Positions 57,389-64,000 of a stretch of DNA of 64,000 nucleotides are shown piece after piece; positions within the stretch are counted from its first letter, which is position 1; every line of letters begins with the position of its first letter. The stretch is from contig CAUBOH010000003.1 in NCBI GenBank assembly GCA_958437495.1, forward strand, positions 62,001 through 126,000. The letters run 5' to 3'. A model generated the notes under the pieces. That model saw only the letters and a list, made by a program, of their open reading frames with translations, was not told where the DNA came from and did no database searches. A program made the position numbers and the translations under genes. The stretch is from an uncultured Collinsella sp. (GTDB lineage Bacteria > Actinomycetota > Coriobacteriia > Coriobacteriales > Coriobacteriaceae).

Positions 57389-60300
57389 TTACATCTGCTC
57401 GCGGCGCTTCTTCTGGTCGAGGAAGACGCCGGCTGCCACGAGGACGGTACCGCCGATGGCGAACGTCTCGCCGATGAGTCCCGCGCGGTCACCGGTCTGG
57501 GCGAGGCTGCCGGGCTGGGCGGTATCCGTGCCGGCGAGGTGCTTCGGGGTGTATGCCGCCTGCTGCTTTGCGGCCTCCTCCGCATCCTGTCGGGCAATCT
57601 CATCGGAAAGCTTCTGCTCCGCTGCGATGCGGTCGGACTTCGCCTGCTCGTAGGCGGCGAGTGCCGCATCATAGCCGGACTGGAGCCCGTCCACCGCGGC
57701 CTGCTTCTCGTCCAGGATGGCCTTGGCGGGCGCGACCTTGGCACGTGCCTCGACTGCTGCGGCGAAAAGCGCGTTGAGGGCGTCATCCGCGTTCGCGTCA
57801 TGGCCGGAAGCGATCGCCGCGCCGGCATCGATGGAGTTCAGCTTCGACAGCTTGGCGTCTGCCTGCGCCTTCGCCTGTTCGGCGGCGGAGACCAGGGACT
57901 CGGCGGCGGCGGTATCCGCCTTCGCGGCATCGAGGGCGGCCTTGGTGTCATTGACGGCCTTTACTGCATCCTGCTCGCGCTGCTGTGCCTCTGCGAGCTT
58001 CGCGGCAAGATCGGTGAGGATGTCGAGGTTCGACTGTGCGTCCTCGAGATCGGTCTGGGAGCCGGTAAGCCTGTTGGCGGCAACGCCGGTGTCGGCCTTT
58101 GCGGCATCGACGGCACGCTGGGCATCCGCGAGGGCGCGTGCGGTGGCGTCCGCCTTTTGCTCGGCGGCGGCGAGGACGGTCGCCTTCTCGACCTGATCGG
58201 CTGCCGCCGCGTCATGGACGCTCTTTGCTGTATCGAGCGCCTTCTTGGCGTCGGCGACGTCCTGGAAGAACTTCGCGAGATCGGCGTTCGCAACCGTGAC
58301 GTCCTGCTGCTTGGCCTCGGTGTCCGCCTTGGCGGAATCCAGCTTGGTCTGTGCGGCCGTTACGGCTGCGTTGGCGGCATCAAAGGCGACCTGTTTCTGC
58401 TGGACGGTCGACTTTGCCGTATCGACTGCCGCGTTGGCGGCATCGAGGTCCGATTTCGCCGCATTAAGCTCGGTCTGGGCATCCGTGACGCCCCGCTGCT
58501 TGGATGCGAGATCAGCCTTTGCGGCATCGACGGCACGCTGGGCATCGGCAACACCCTGCTTTGCGGCATCGACATCTGCCTGTGCGGAATCCGCTGCGTC
58601 CTGCTTCTGCTGGACGGTTTCAGCGGCGTCGGTGGCTGCCTGCTGCTTGGATGCGAGATCGGCCTTGGCTGCGTCGAGTGCGCTCTTGGCGTTCTTGAGA
58701 CCGTTGATATAGGAGGTCAGCTTCTGCTCATACTCATCGACGGACATGGGGTTCATGTTCCAACCGGAGCCGGACCAGCCGGAGATCTCTGCGGTGTAGC
58801 ACTGCGTCTGAAGCCCGGACATGGTGCCCTTGGTGCAGGTTGCAATCCCCATAACGGCGAGTTCGGGATTGATGATGTTCATGTAATGGCCGACGGTGCC
58901 GCTACTGCCGTTCTCCCAGTGGCAGTTGTCTGCAATCCAATGGTTGATTGCGACACCGTTCTTTGCATAGAAATCATAGGCATCCTTGCCGACAAGACCG
59001 GTGACTCCATAAAGGGCCTCCGTTGCCTTGTCGAAAAAGCCCTTCTCCTGCTCGATCCACTGCCCACTCGGATCGATTCCGTAATTCCATGCCAGGTTTT
59101 CGGCAAAATCATATTGACGGGCATGATCGAGCACGGTGTCGCTGTAGTTGGCATCTGCGATCGCACCGGCGATGAGCTTGTAGGTGACATGGAGCTCGGA
59201 CAGGCCGACCGACTTGCGGTAGTCGTTGACGGACTTCATCCACTTGATCGCATTGAGCATATTGTCAAGAGACGTGGCGTCCTTGGAGTTGCCGACTTCG
59301 GTCTTTCCGGCATATTTGGCGTTCAGGATGATGTTGACTGCGTCATCGGCACCCATGGCACGGAAGAAGCCGATGGCTCCCTGCTTGAGTTGCGCGTCGG
59401 CGGAATCGAGTTTTGCCTGTGCCTCGTCGACCTTCTGCTGCGCGGCGGTCACGGCGGCGTCTGCGGTATCCTTTGCGGCCTTGGCGTTCGCAAGCTCTAC
59501 GTCGGCGGCTGCCTTGGCGGACTCAGCGTTCTTGACAGCCTGCTTCGCGGCATCCAGCTTGGCGACGGCGTCGGCATTCGCCTGCTTGGCCGCATCGAGG
59601 CCGGCGTTCGCGGCATCGAGGGCGGATTGGGCGGCGTTCACACCGGATTCGGCATCGGCCGCGGTCTGCTGCTTTACGGAGAGAGCCGTCTGGGCATCAT
59701 TCAGGTCGGCCTGTGCCGTTGCCGCAGCGGACTGTGCCTGCTCGAGCTCGGACTCGCACTGGGACTGTGCCGCTCGAGCGGCGGCGAGGGCTGCCTCCGC
59801 GTCCGCGACCTTCTGTTTTGCCGCATCGTACTCCGGACCGCTGGCGCCTGCCTCCGCTGCGGCGAGGTCGGCTTTCGCCTTCTCGTAGGCGGCGCTGGCG
59901 GCTGCGGCCTTCGCATCCGACGCGTCCTTGTTCTGCTTGGCTGCGGCGAGGACGGAATCGGCTGAATCCTTTGCAGACTGGGCCGCAACCAGCTTGGACT
60001 GGGCATCGGCAAGCGTCGCGTTTGCGTTGGCGAGTTCGGCCTGTGCCCTGCTCACGGCATCCGTGGCGTCGCGCACGGTCTGCTCGGCGGCACTGATAGC
60101 CTCCGGGGTGGCGCCTACGGCATCGACCTTGGCCTTATCGAGGGCGTCCTTGGCATCCTGGGCCACCTTGAGGGCGGACTGGTACGCCTCGTCCTTCTCG
60201 GATGCATCCGCCTTGGCGTCTGCGAGACCCGCCTTCGCCTGCTCGAGGTCCTTGCCGGCGGCATCGGCGGCGTCCTTGCCCTCCGCGACCTGACGGGCGT

Positions 60301-60745
60301 ACTCGTCCATTGCCGCTCGGTCGGCTGCCGTTCCGGCGCTGACTGCAGAATCGTAGGATGCCTTGGCCTGGTCGCGGGCGGAAGCCGCCTCGTTGTAGGG
60401 ACCGGCGGCCTCATCGTAGGATGCCTTGGCGCCGTCCTCCTTCGCCTTCGCCTCGTCGACTGCCTTCTGCAGGTCCGCGATGGTCTGTGCGGCGGATTTC
60501 GCGCCGGTACCGGATGCCGCGCCGGCATGGGCGGCGATCGGCGACATCACGGCGGGGTGCTGCGTGTCCCCGTCACCGGTCTGGGCGAATGCCGCGAACG
60601 GTGAGATGAGGCTCGATCCGGTCATGGCGGCCATGGTCGCCGCGGTGACCGTCAGACGCGCGATCCCCTTCGGGGTGTGAATCTTTTTGCCGGGCAGCGC
60701 GGCGAAGTGATCGCCGCCGGTAGCGAAATGCTTTCCCTGAGTCAT
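57389..60745 (-). CDS. Large coiled-coil surface protein with internal CAP/SCP domain and LPxTG-like anchor
   Basis: 1,118 residues from the ATG at 60745 (AAGGAATGG upstream; the earlier in-frame ATG is not preferred). A signal peptide lies at about 22-55. Long Ala-rich coiled coils (about 80-470 and 670-1060) flank a CAP domain (about 490-650: VNDYRKSVGLSEL, AENLAWNYG, VGHYMNIINPELAVMGIA). The C-terminus has an LAQTG motif near 1081, a hydrophobic helix and a KKRREQM tail, so a sortase should attach it to the wall. A divergently transcribed XRE gene controls it. An adhesin-like role is inferred; the CAP domain activity is unknown. Confidence 0.87.
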   Translation of the reverse strand: MTQGKHFATGGDHFAALPGKKIHTPKGIARLTVTAATMAAMTGSSLISPFAAFAQTGDGDTQHPAVMSPIAAHAGAASGTGAKSAAQTIADLQKAVDEAKAKEDGAKASYDEAAGPYNEAASARDQAKASYDSAVSAGTAADRAAMDEYARQVAEGKDAADAAGKDLEQAKAGLADAKADASEKDEAYQSALKVAQDAKDALDKAKVDAVGATPEAISAAEQTVRDATDAVSRAQAELANANATLADAQSKLVAAQSAKDSADSVLAAAKQNKDASDAKAAAASAAYEKAKADLAAAEAGASGPEYDAAKQKVADAEAALAAARAAQSQCESELEQAQSAAATAQADLNDAQTALSVKQQTAADAESGVNAAQSALDAANAGLDAAKQANADAVAKLDAAKQAVKNAESAKAAADVELANAKAAKDTADAAVTAAQQKVDEAQAKLDSADAQLKQGAIGFFRAMGADDAVNIILNAKYAGKTEVGNSKDATSLDNMLNAIKWMKSVNDYRKSVGLSELHVTYKLIAGAIADANYSDTVLDHARQYDFAENLAWNYGIDPSGQWIEQEKGFFDKATEALYGVTGLVGKDAYDFYAKNGVAINHWIADNCHWENGSSGTVGHYMNIINPELAVMGIATCTKGTMSGLQTQCYTAEISGWSGSGWNMNPMSVDEYEQKLTSYINGLKNAKSALDAAKADLASKQQAATDAAETVQQKQDAADSAQADVDAAKQGVADAQRAVDAAKADLASKQRGVTDAQTELNAAKSDLDAANAAVDTAKSTVQQKQVAFDAANAAVTAAQTKLDSAKADTEAKQQDVTVANADLAKFFQDVADAKKALDTAKSVHDAAAADQVEKATVLAAAEQKADATARALADAQRAVDAAKADTGVAANRLTGSQTDLEDAQSNLDILTDLAAKLAEAQQREQDAVKAVNDTKAALDAAKADTAAAESLVSAAEQAKAQADAKLSKLNSIDAGAAIASGHDANADDALNALFAAAVEARAKVAPAKAILDEKQAAVDGLQSGYDAALAAYEQAKSDRIAAEQKLSDEIARQDAEEAAKQQAAYTPKHLAGTDTAQPGSLAQTGDRAGLIGETFAIGGTVLVAAGVFLDQKKRREQM

Positions 60746-60826
60746 TGCTATTCCATTCCTTTTCCATGCCATGTCCGACTAGACATCAGAGCTCTTTCCA
60801 ATAAAGGTAATTATGCGCCTTAACTG

Positions 60827-60867
60827 GGATTGTTGTATATAGTCCGTTGGCATAAATACAACAATCC
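60827..60867. promoter_or_regulatory. Operator: perfect 12-bp inverted repeat between the XRE and CAP-protein genes
   Basis: GGATTGTTGTAT (60827-60838) and ATACAACAATCC (60856-60867) are perfect inverted copies spaced by 17 bp. The right arm ends exactly at the XRE start codon. An operator bound by the XRE dimer, controlling both divergent genes, is the simplest reading. Confidence 0.75.
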
Positions 60868-61116
60868 ATGACTCTTTTTGTCATGGATACGAAGACGCTT
60901 CAGAAATCATTCGGCATGAGATGCAAAGAACTCCGCGCTGGACTCGGGTACAGCCAGGAGCAGTTCGCCAATTTGATTGAGATGGATCGTTCTTACTACG
61001 CGAGCATTGAAGTCGGTCGGCGTAATGTCAGCCTTTCCAACCTCTGTAAAATTGCCAATGGATTCAACATGTCAATTGCTGCGCTTATGACTGGTGTCAC
61101 CGATATAACGGATTAG
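60868..61116 (+). CDS. XRE-family transcriptional regulator
   Basis: 82 residues (ATG at 60868; an alternative start is the Met at 60883). Helix-turn-helix: GYSQEQFANLIEMDRSYYASIEVGRRN, then LCKIANGFNMSIAALM. No ribosome site is seen upstream of either start, because the operator arm abuts the ATG; translation may be leaderless. It is a short Cro/C1-type repressor. Adjacent operator and divergent surface-protein gene indicate it governs that gene. Confidence 0.85.
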   Translation: MTLFVMDTKTLQKSFGMRCKELRAGLGYSQEQFANLIEMDRSYYASIEVGRRNVSLSNLCKIANGFNMSIAALMTGVTDITD

Positions 61117-61148
61117 TCCATCAATCAGCGAACGAAGTGAGCGAATAA

Positions 61149-61331
61149 ATCGGCGGCGTAGCCGACGGCAAGGACACGGTACGTGGCCGCGCAGCGAGCT
61201 CTGCGAGCGAAGGGGGCAGCATCGCTGTCCCCTTTCTTTATCGGCGGCGTAGCCGACGGCAAGGACACGGTACGTGGCCGCGCAGCGAGCTCTGCGAGCG
61301 AAGAGGACGGCATCGCCGTCCCTATTTCTTT
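61149..61331. repeat. Two tandem 91-bp repeats
   Basis: Units starting at 61149 and 61240 begin ATCGGCGGCGTAGCCGACGG and are nearly identical. Each ends in a terminator-like hairpin, one GGGGCAGC/GCTGTCCCC and the other GGACGGC/CGCCGTCC, both followed by TTCTTT. The stems differ at paired positions, so pairing is kept. They follow the XRE gene and can end its transcript. Confidence 0.72.
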
Positions 61332-61357
61332 ATAGATGTATTTCTCTATTAATTGGT

Positions 61358-61525
61358 TTCACCAAAATGGGTATAGCACAAGCTTCTGAACAGGCGTTTT
61401 TATCAAAAACTCAAAGCAGTCGAATCATCAAAATGGTGACATTTTTTACCCTAAATGGGGAAGCGCTTCACCAAAATGGAACCGACTAACGGCTGTTGAA
61501 AACTTTTTATCCCCAAAATGGTGAT
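61358..61525. repeat. Iteron-like CACCAAAATGG sites near attachment site
   Basis: Matches to the palindromic consensus TCACCAAAATGGTGA or one half of it occur near 61359, 61426, 61467 and 61513, with a weaker one near 61447. They lie within 300 bp of the element's end. They could be arm-type integrase sites, Xis sites or replication iterons. No gene is supported in 61332-61651. Confidence 0.5.
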
Positions 61526-61612
61526 TTCCTGTTTTCAGTGGAAAACTCGGTAAGTTAAGTTATTTACTTACCAGATTTACAAACAAAAGCAGTTCTTAGC
61601 CCTAAAACCAGA

Positions 61613-61649
61613 ACAGGTCAGAAGCAAAAATAACTCCTGACCTGCGATT
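61613..61649 (-). terminator. Terminator of tRNA-Arg
   Basis: Minus-strand hairpin AGGTCAGGAGT...CTTCTGACCT (stem about 8 bp) lies 8 bp past the tRNA 3' end. A similar hairpin, GCAGGTCAGACG/CGTCTGACCTGC, sits beside the other att copy at 48093-48118. Confidence 0.45.
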
Positions 61650-61651
61650 TC

Positions 61652-61699
61652 TCTGGTGCCCCCGGGCGGATTCGAACCGTCGACACCCGCTTTAGGAGA
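61652..61699. repeat. Attachment site copy (48 bp) within tRNA-Arg
   Basis: Matches 48133-48180 exactly and covers the 3' half of the intact tRNA gene (anticodon stem through CCA). Integration duplicated this part, leaving the tRNA functional. Confidence 0.92.
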
Positions 61700-61729
61700 G
61701 CGGTGCTCTATCCCCTGAGCTACGGAGGC
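61654..61729 (-). tRNA. tRNA-Arg (CCU)
   Basis: Minus-strand cloverleaf: acceptor GCCUCCG/CGGGGGC, D-arm GCUC/GAGC, anticodon stem CCGCU/AGCGG with loop CUCCUAA giving CCU, T-loop UUCGAAU, encoded CCA. The T-stem has one mismatch (GACGG/CCGCC). It is the insertion site of the element ending at 61651. Confidence 0.92.
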
Positions 61730-61791
61730 ATGTTGTACTAGTGTAGCAGATTTACGCCGCTGTAATGCAGCGTATAGCCACTCTTCGGGGT

Positions 61792-61843
61792 AGTCATTGG
61801 GGACGTTCTTTAATGACTAGTCGTTTAAGAACGTCGCAGACGA
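61792..61843. repeat. REP-like inverted repeat at the 3' end of the DUF956 gene
   Basis: AGTCATT/AATGACT brackets GGGGACGTTCTT, and a second inverted repeat GACGTTCTT/AAGAACGTC (61803-61836) overlaps it. The sequence CATTGGGGAC...CTTTAATGA resembles the terminal repeat of the element at 15194-15420. It may also serve as a transcription terminator of the PTS operon. Confidence 0.5.
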
Positions 61844-62242
61844 CTAGTTGCCTTTGTGGAAGAGGCCTTTGATAACGGAAGGGATGCTCTTGGCGCCCTT
61901 GGCCGTCACATCGATAAAATCGGGCGAACGCACAAGCTTATCCTCGTCGACGTACTTGCGGACCGCACGAAGCGTCTCTTTGTCGTCACGCGTCGAAAAC
62001 GTAAAGTGACCGTTGTCCTTGGTGAAGATGGCAAAACGCGTAATCTTCTTGGTGCCGCGCAAAACCTCGGCGGCAATATAGTCGACCTCGTCCCACGGGA
62101 TTTGAATATAATCCTCGGGATTGCGCTCGTTATAGTACTCGAACGCCTTATTGCCCACCATCACGTTGCCGTGGCTGGTAAGCCCCATCAGGCAGGTTGC
62201 CGGCGTTGCCAGATCGACCGTGCTGTTCTGAGATTGCGCCAT
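61844..62242 (-). CDS. DUF956 family protein, mannose-PTS operon gene
   Basis: 132 residues from MAQSQNSTVDLAT at 62242 (GAGG upstream; a 17-codon upstream extension lacks a ribosome site). LATPATCLMGLTSHGNVMVGNKAFEYYNERN and YIQIPWDEVDYIAAEVL match the DUF956 family, found almost only at the 3' end of mannose-class PTS operons and sometimes called ManO. Its function is thought regulatory but is unproven. It lies 120 bp past the IID gene. Confidence 0.85.
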   Translation of the reverse strand: MAQSQNSTVDLATPATCLMGLTSHGNVMVGNKAFEYYNERNPEDYIQIPWDEVDYIAAEVLRGTKKITRFAIFTKDNGHFTFSTRDDKETLRAVRKYVDEDKLVRSPDFIDVTAKGAKSIPSVIKGLFHKGN

Positions 62243-62362
62243 GCGCGCCTCGCCCTCCAAATAAAACAATCGGACCGCATCCAGTGTACCCACCGGGTGC
62301 GGTCCGTTTCAATGGCTCAAAAGCCCTTGTCTAGCTACTCTCGGTCTTAAGCCGAAGCGTGC

Positions 62363-63283
62363 TTACATGAAGCCGCAGACGCGACCGATGATGCCGACGG
62401 CGAAGAGAGCCAGGATGATGACGATCGGGCTGACCTTCTTCTTGAGGAGCTTGCAGACCAGCAGGGTCAGGCACACGGCGGCAAGGCCGGGGATGAGCTG
62501 ATCGAGGTTGGCCTGAAGCGTGGTGACCTTCACCTGATCAAGGGCGTTAGCACCGATGGAGTTATACATCGTCAGTGCTTCCTTGACACCCTCAGAACCG
62601 GAGGGCAGGTTAGCCCAGTCGATAAAGGCGCCAGCAGACTGCGTGACCCTGGAGACGACCGGGGTGAAGGAGATGGACACCCAGCGCTCGACCAGGGCGC
62701 CGATGATGAACATACCAAGGATGGAAGCACCCTCGGTGACCTTGCCCATCAGACCGCCAGAGAGGTCCTTGGCGATGGAGGAGCCGACCTTGTAGCCAAA
62801 CTCCTGCGTGTACCACAGGAAGGCGTAACGGATGATGTTCCACGCGAAGAAGAACAGCAGCGGACCGGCAATGCTGCCGGACAGGGCCAGGGAAGCGCCC
62901 AGAGCGCCCAGAATCGGGCGAAGGGTGAACCAGAAGGCGGGGTCGCCGACGCCGGCGAGCGGGCCCATCATACCGACCTTGACGCCCTGAATGGCGACGT
63001 CGTCGATCGGAGCACCGTTGGCGCGCTCCTCCTCGAGAGCGAGGGTAACGCCAATGACGGGGGCGGAAACATAGGGGTGGGTGTTATAGAACTCCAGGTG
63101 ACGCTTAAGAGCGGCAATCTGGTCATCCTTGTTGGTGTAGAGCTTCTTGATCGCAGGGATCATTGCGAAGCACCAACCGCCGTTCTGCATACGCTCGTAG
63201 TTCCACGAGCCCTGAAGGAACTGATGACGGAAGCAAACCTTCTTGCGGTCAGCCTTGGTGAGCTGAATCTTGTTCTCTGCCAT
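62363..63283 (-). CDS. manZ: Mannose-family PTS transporter subunit IID
   Basis: 306 residues from MAENKIQLTKADRK at 63283 (GGGGAG 8 bases upstream). The family starts LTKADRKKVCFRHQFLQGSWNYERMQNGGWCFAMIPAIKKLY and contains GPLAGVGDPAFWFTLRPIL. Near the C-terminus hydrophobic segments enter the membrane. With IIC it forms the sugar channel of the mannose/glucose/fructose/sorbose class of PTS. Genes for IIAB are beyond the window. It lies 16 bp after the IIC stop, so both are co-translated. Confidence 0.96.
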   Translation of the reverse strand: MAENKIQLTKADRKKVCFRHQFLQGSWNYERMQNGGWCFAMIPAIKKLYTNKDDQIAALKRHLEFYNTHPYVSAPVIGVTLALEEERANGAPIDDVAIQGVKVGMMGPLAGVGDPAFWFTLRPILGALGASLALSGSIAGPLLFFFAWNIIRYAFLWYTQEFGYKVGSSIAKDLSGGLMGKVTEGASILGMFIIGALVERWVSISFTPVVSRVTQSAGAFIDWANLPSGSEGVKEALTMYNSIGANALDQVKVTTLQANLDQLIPGLAAVCLTLLVCKLLKKKVSPIVIILALFAVGIIGRVCGFM

Positions 63284-63299
63284 ATGTATCACTCCCCTC

Positions 63300-64000
63300 C
63301 TACTCGTAATCGTTCAGAATGTCGCCGAGCGGGTCACCGGAGCCACCGCCCATGCCGCCACCCTGCTTGGCCAGATCCTTAAGGCCAAGGTAGATGAGGG
63401 CAAGGGAGATGCCGATGAGGCCAAGGGCAATCAGCGTGAGCTGAGGGATGGCAGCAAGGACAAAGCCGAGGATGAAGAACGGCCAGGTCTCCTTGGTGGC
63501 CATCATGTTGATGACCATGGCGTAACCGACGGAAGCAACCATGCCGCCGCCGACAGCCATGCCGCCGGACAGCCAGTCGGGCATAGCGTTAAGCGCGTTG
63601 GTAACAGCCTCGGCCGGGATGATGCACAGAAGTACTGCCGGGATGGCGATACGAAGGCCCTGCATGAGGATAGCAGCGTACTGCCAGCGCTCGATGCCAG
63701 CGAAGTCGCCCTTCTCGGCGCAACCGTCCATAGCGTGAGCGATAGCGGTAGCCAGGGTACGGCAGATCATGGTCAGGAACAGGCCAGCGACCGACAGCGG
63801 GACAGCGACGGCGATAGCGGCGGTAACGGCCTTGGCCGAATCAGTGGCGCCACCGTTGAGGGCGAGCACCATGATGATCGAAGAAGCGACCGAGGCCAGA
63901 GCGGCGTCAGGCGCGACGGCGGCGCCGACGTTAGCCCAGCCAAGGGCCATCATCTGGAGCGAACCGCCCAGGAGGATGCCCTCCTGAAGGTGACCGGTTA
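63300..64000 (-). CDS. manY: Mannose-family PTS transporter subunit IIC, 5' end cut by window
   Basis: Minus-strand frame open from the window edge to the stop at 63300 (about 233 codons seen). Membrane-spanning throughout: EGILLGGSLQMMALGWANVGAAVAPDAAL is the classical early IIC signature, followed by many Ala/Gly-rich helices. It forms the transport channel with IID. Start codon and N-terminal residues lie past position 64000. Confidence 0.94.
   Translation of the reverse strand, partial: TGHLQEGILLGGSLQMMALGWANVGAAVAPDAALASVASSIIMVLALNGGATDSAKAVTAAIAVAVPLSVAGLFLTMICRTLATAIAHAMDGCAEKGDFAGIERWQYAAILMQGLRIAIPAVLLCIIPAEAVTNALNAMPDWLSGGMAVGGGMVASVGYAMVINMMATKETWPFFILGFVLAAIPQLTLIALGLIGISLALIYLGLKDLAKQGGGMGGGSGDPLGDILNDYE

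Larger units (their letters stand above)
48133..61699. mobile_element. Integrative mobilizable element in tRNA-Arg(CCU), about 13.5 kb
   Basis: Bounded by perfect 48-bp repeats (48133-48180 and 61652-61699); one repeat length plus the interior is 13,519 bp. Contents in order: tyrosine integrase, excisionase-like HTH protein, winged-helix protein, coiled-coil protein, three metallophosphoesterases, peptide repeat, relaxase, MobC-like protein, palindrome-rich oriT-like region, lipoprotein, CAP-domain surface protein, XRE regulator and iteron-like sites. There is no type IV secretion operon or coupling ATPase, so it would need a helper for transfer. Base composition changes sharply between modules (AT-rich integrase end, GC-rich phosphoesterases and surface protein), which suggests mosaic origin. 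Confidence 0.88.

Noticed and set aside
57200..61116. Phage or CRISPR content in the accessory region
   Set aside because: No capsid, portal, tail or terminase genes and no regularly spaced direct repeats were seen; the region is a mobilizable element.

Overview
The window looks like chromosome of a high-GC, anaerobic Gram-positive from the Coriobacteriia, most likely a Collinsella-type gut bacterium. This is inferred from three things: the actinobacterial order fhaA-fhaB-pstP-rodA/pbpA-pknB, an oxygen-sensitive single-chain pyruvate:ferredoxin oxidoreductase, and a set of fermentative transporters (mannose-class PTS, amino-acid permease, carbamate kinase). No 16S or other species marker is present, so the genus is an inference.

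Layout. 0-2.7 kb: a MutY-like glycosylase (cut by the window edge), an Rrf2 regulator, tRNA-Asp and a YfcE-type phosphodiesterase. 2.7-11 kb: two paralogous LytS/LytTR two-component pairs, with a glycosyltransferase, a UMF1-type transporter and a zinc-dependent phospholipase C-like protein between them. 11-16.5 kb: amino-acid permease plus amidohydrolase, a membrane-anchored C39-like protease, a MITE-like element and carbamate kinase. 17-22 kb: a DUF3830 gene pair and the PFOR gene with a very large terminator structure. 22.4-26.1 kb: FHA protein, Ser/Thr kinase and secreted protein in one operon. 26.3-30 kb: recR, ybaB and dnaX. 30-41.2 kb: the cell-wall growth and phosphosignalling cluster (YcxB-like protein, kinase, two FHA proteins, PP2C phosphatase, a SEDS glycosyltransferase fused to a class B PBP, PASTA kinase).

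41.2-61.7 kb is accessory DNA at a tRNA-Arg(CCU) gene. A 13.5-kb integrative mobilizable element is bounded by 48-bp perfect repeats of the tRNA 3' end (48133-48180 and 61652-61699). It carries a tyrosine integrase, small DNA-binding proteins, a coiled-coil protein, three metallophosphoesterases in one operon, relaxase and MobC-like genes with a palindrome-rich upstream region, a lipoprotein, a 1,118-residue CAP-domain surface protein and a divergent XRE regulator with a perfect 12-bp operator. To its left, bounded by a degenerate tRNA fragment at 41.7 kb, is an operon of an MmeI-like restriction-modification enzyme, a DUF262/HNH protein and a SEFIR/TIR-domain protein, a likely composite defence system. 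A 447-bp unit encoding an identical 41-residue amphipathic/hydrophobic peptide occurs once in each region.

61.8-64 kb returns to core genome: the end of a mannose-family PTS operon (IIC, IID, DUF956).
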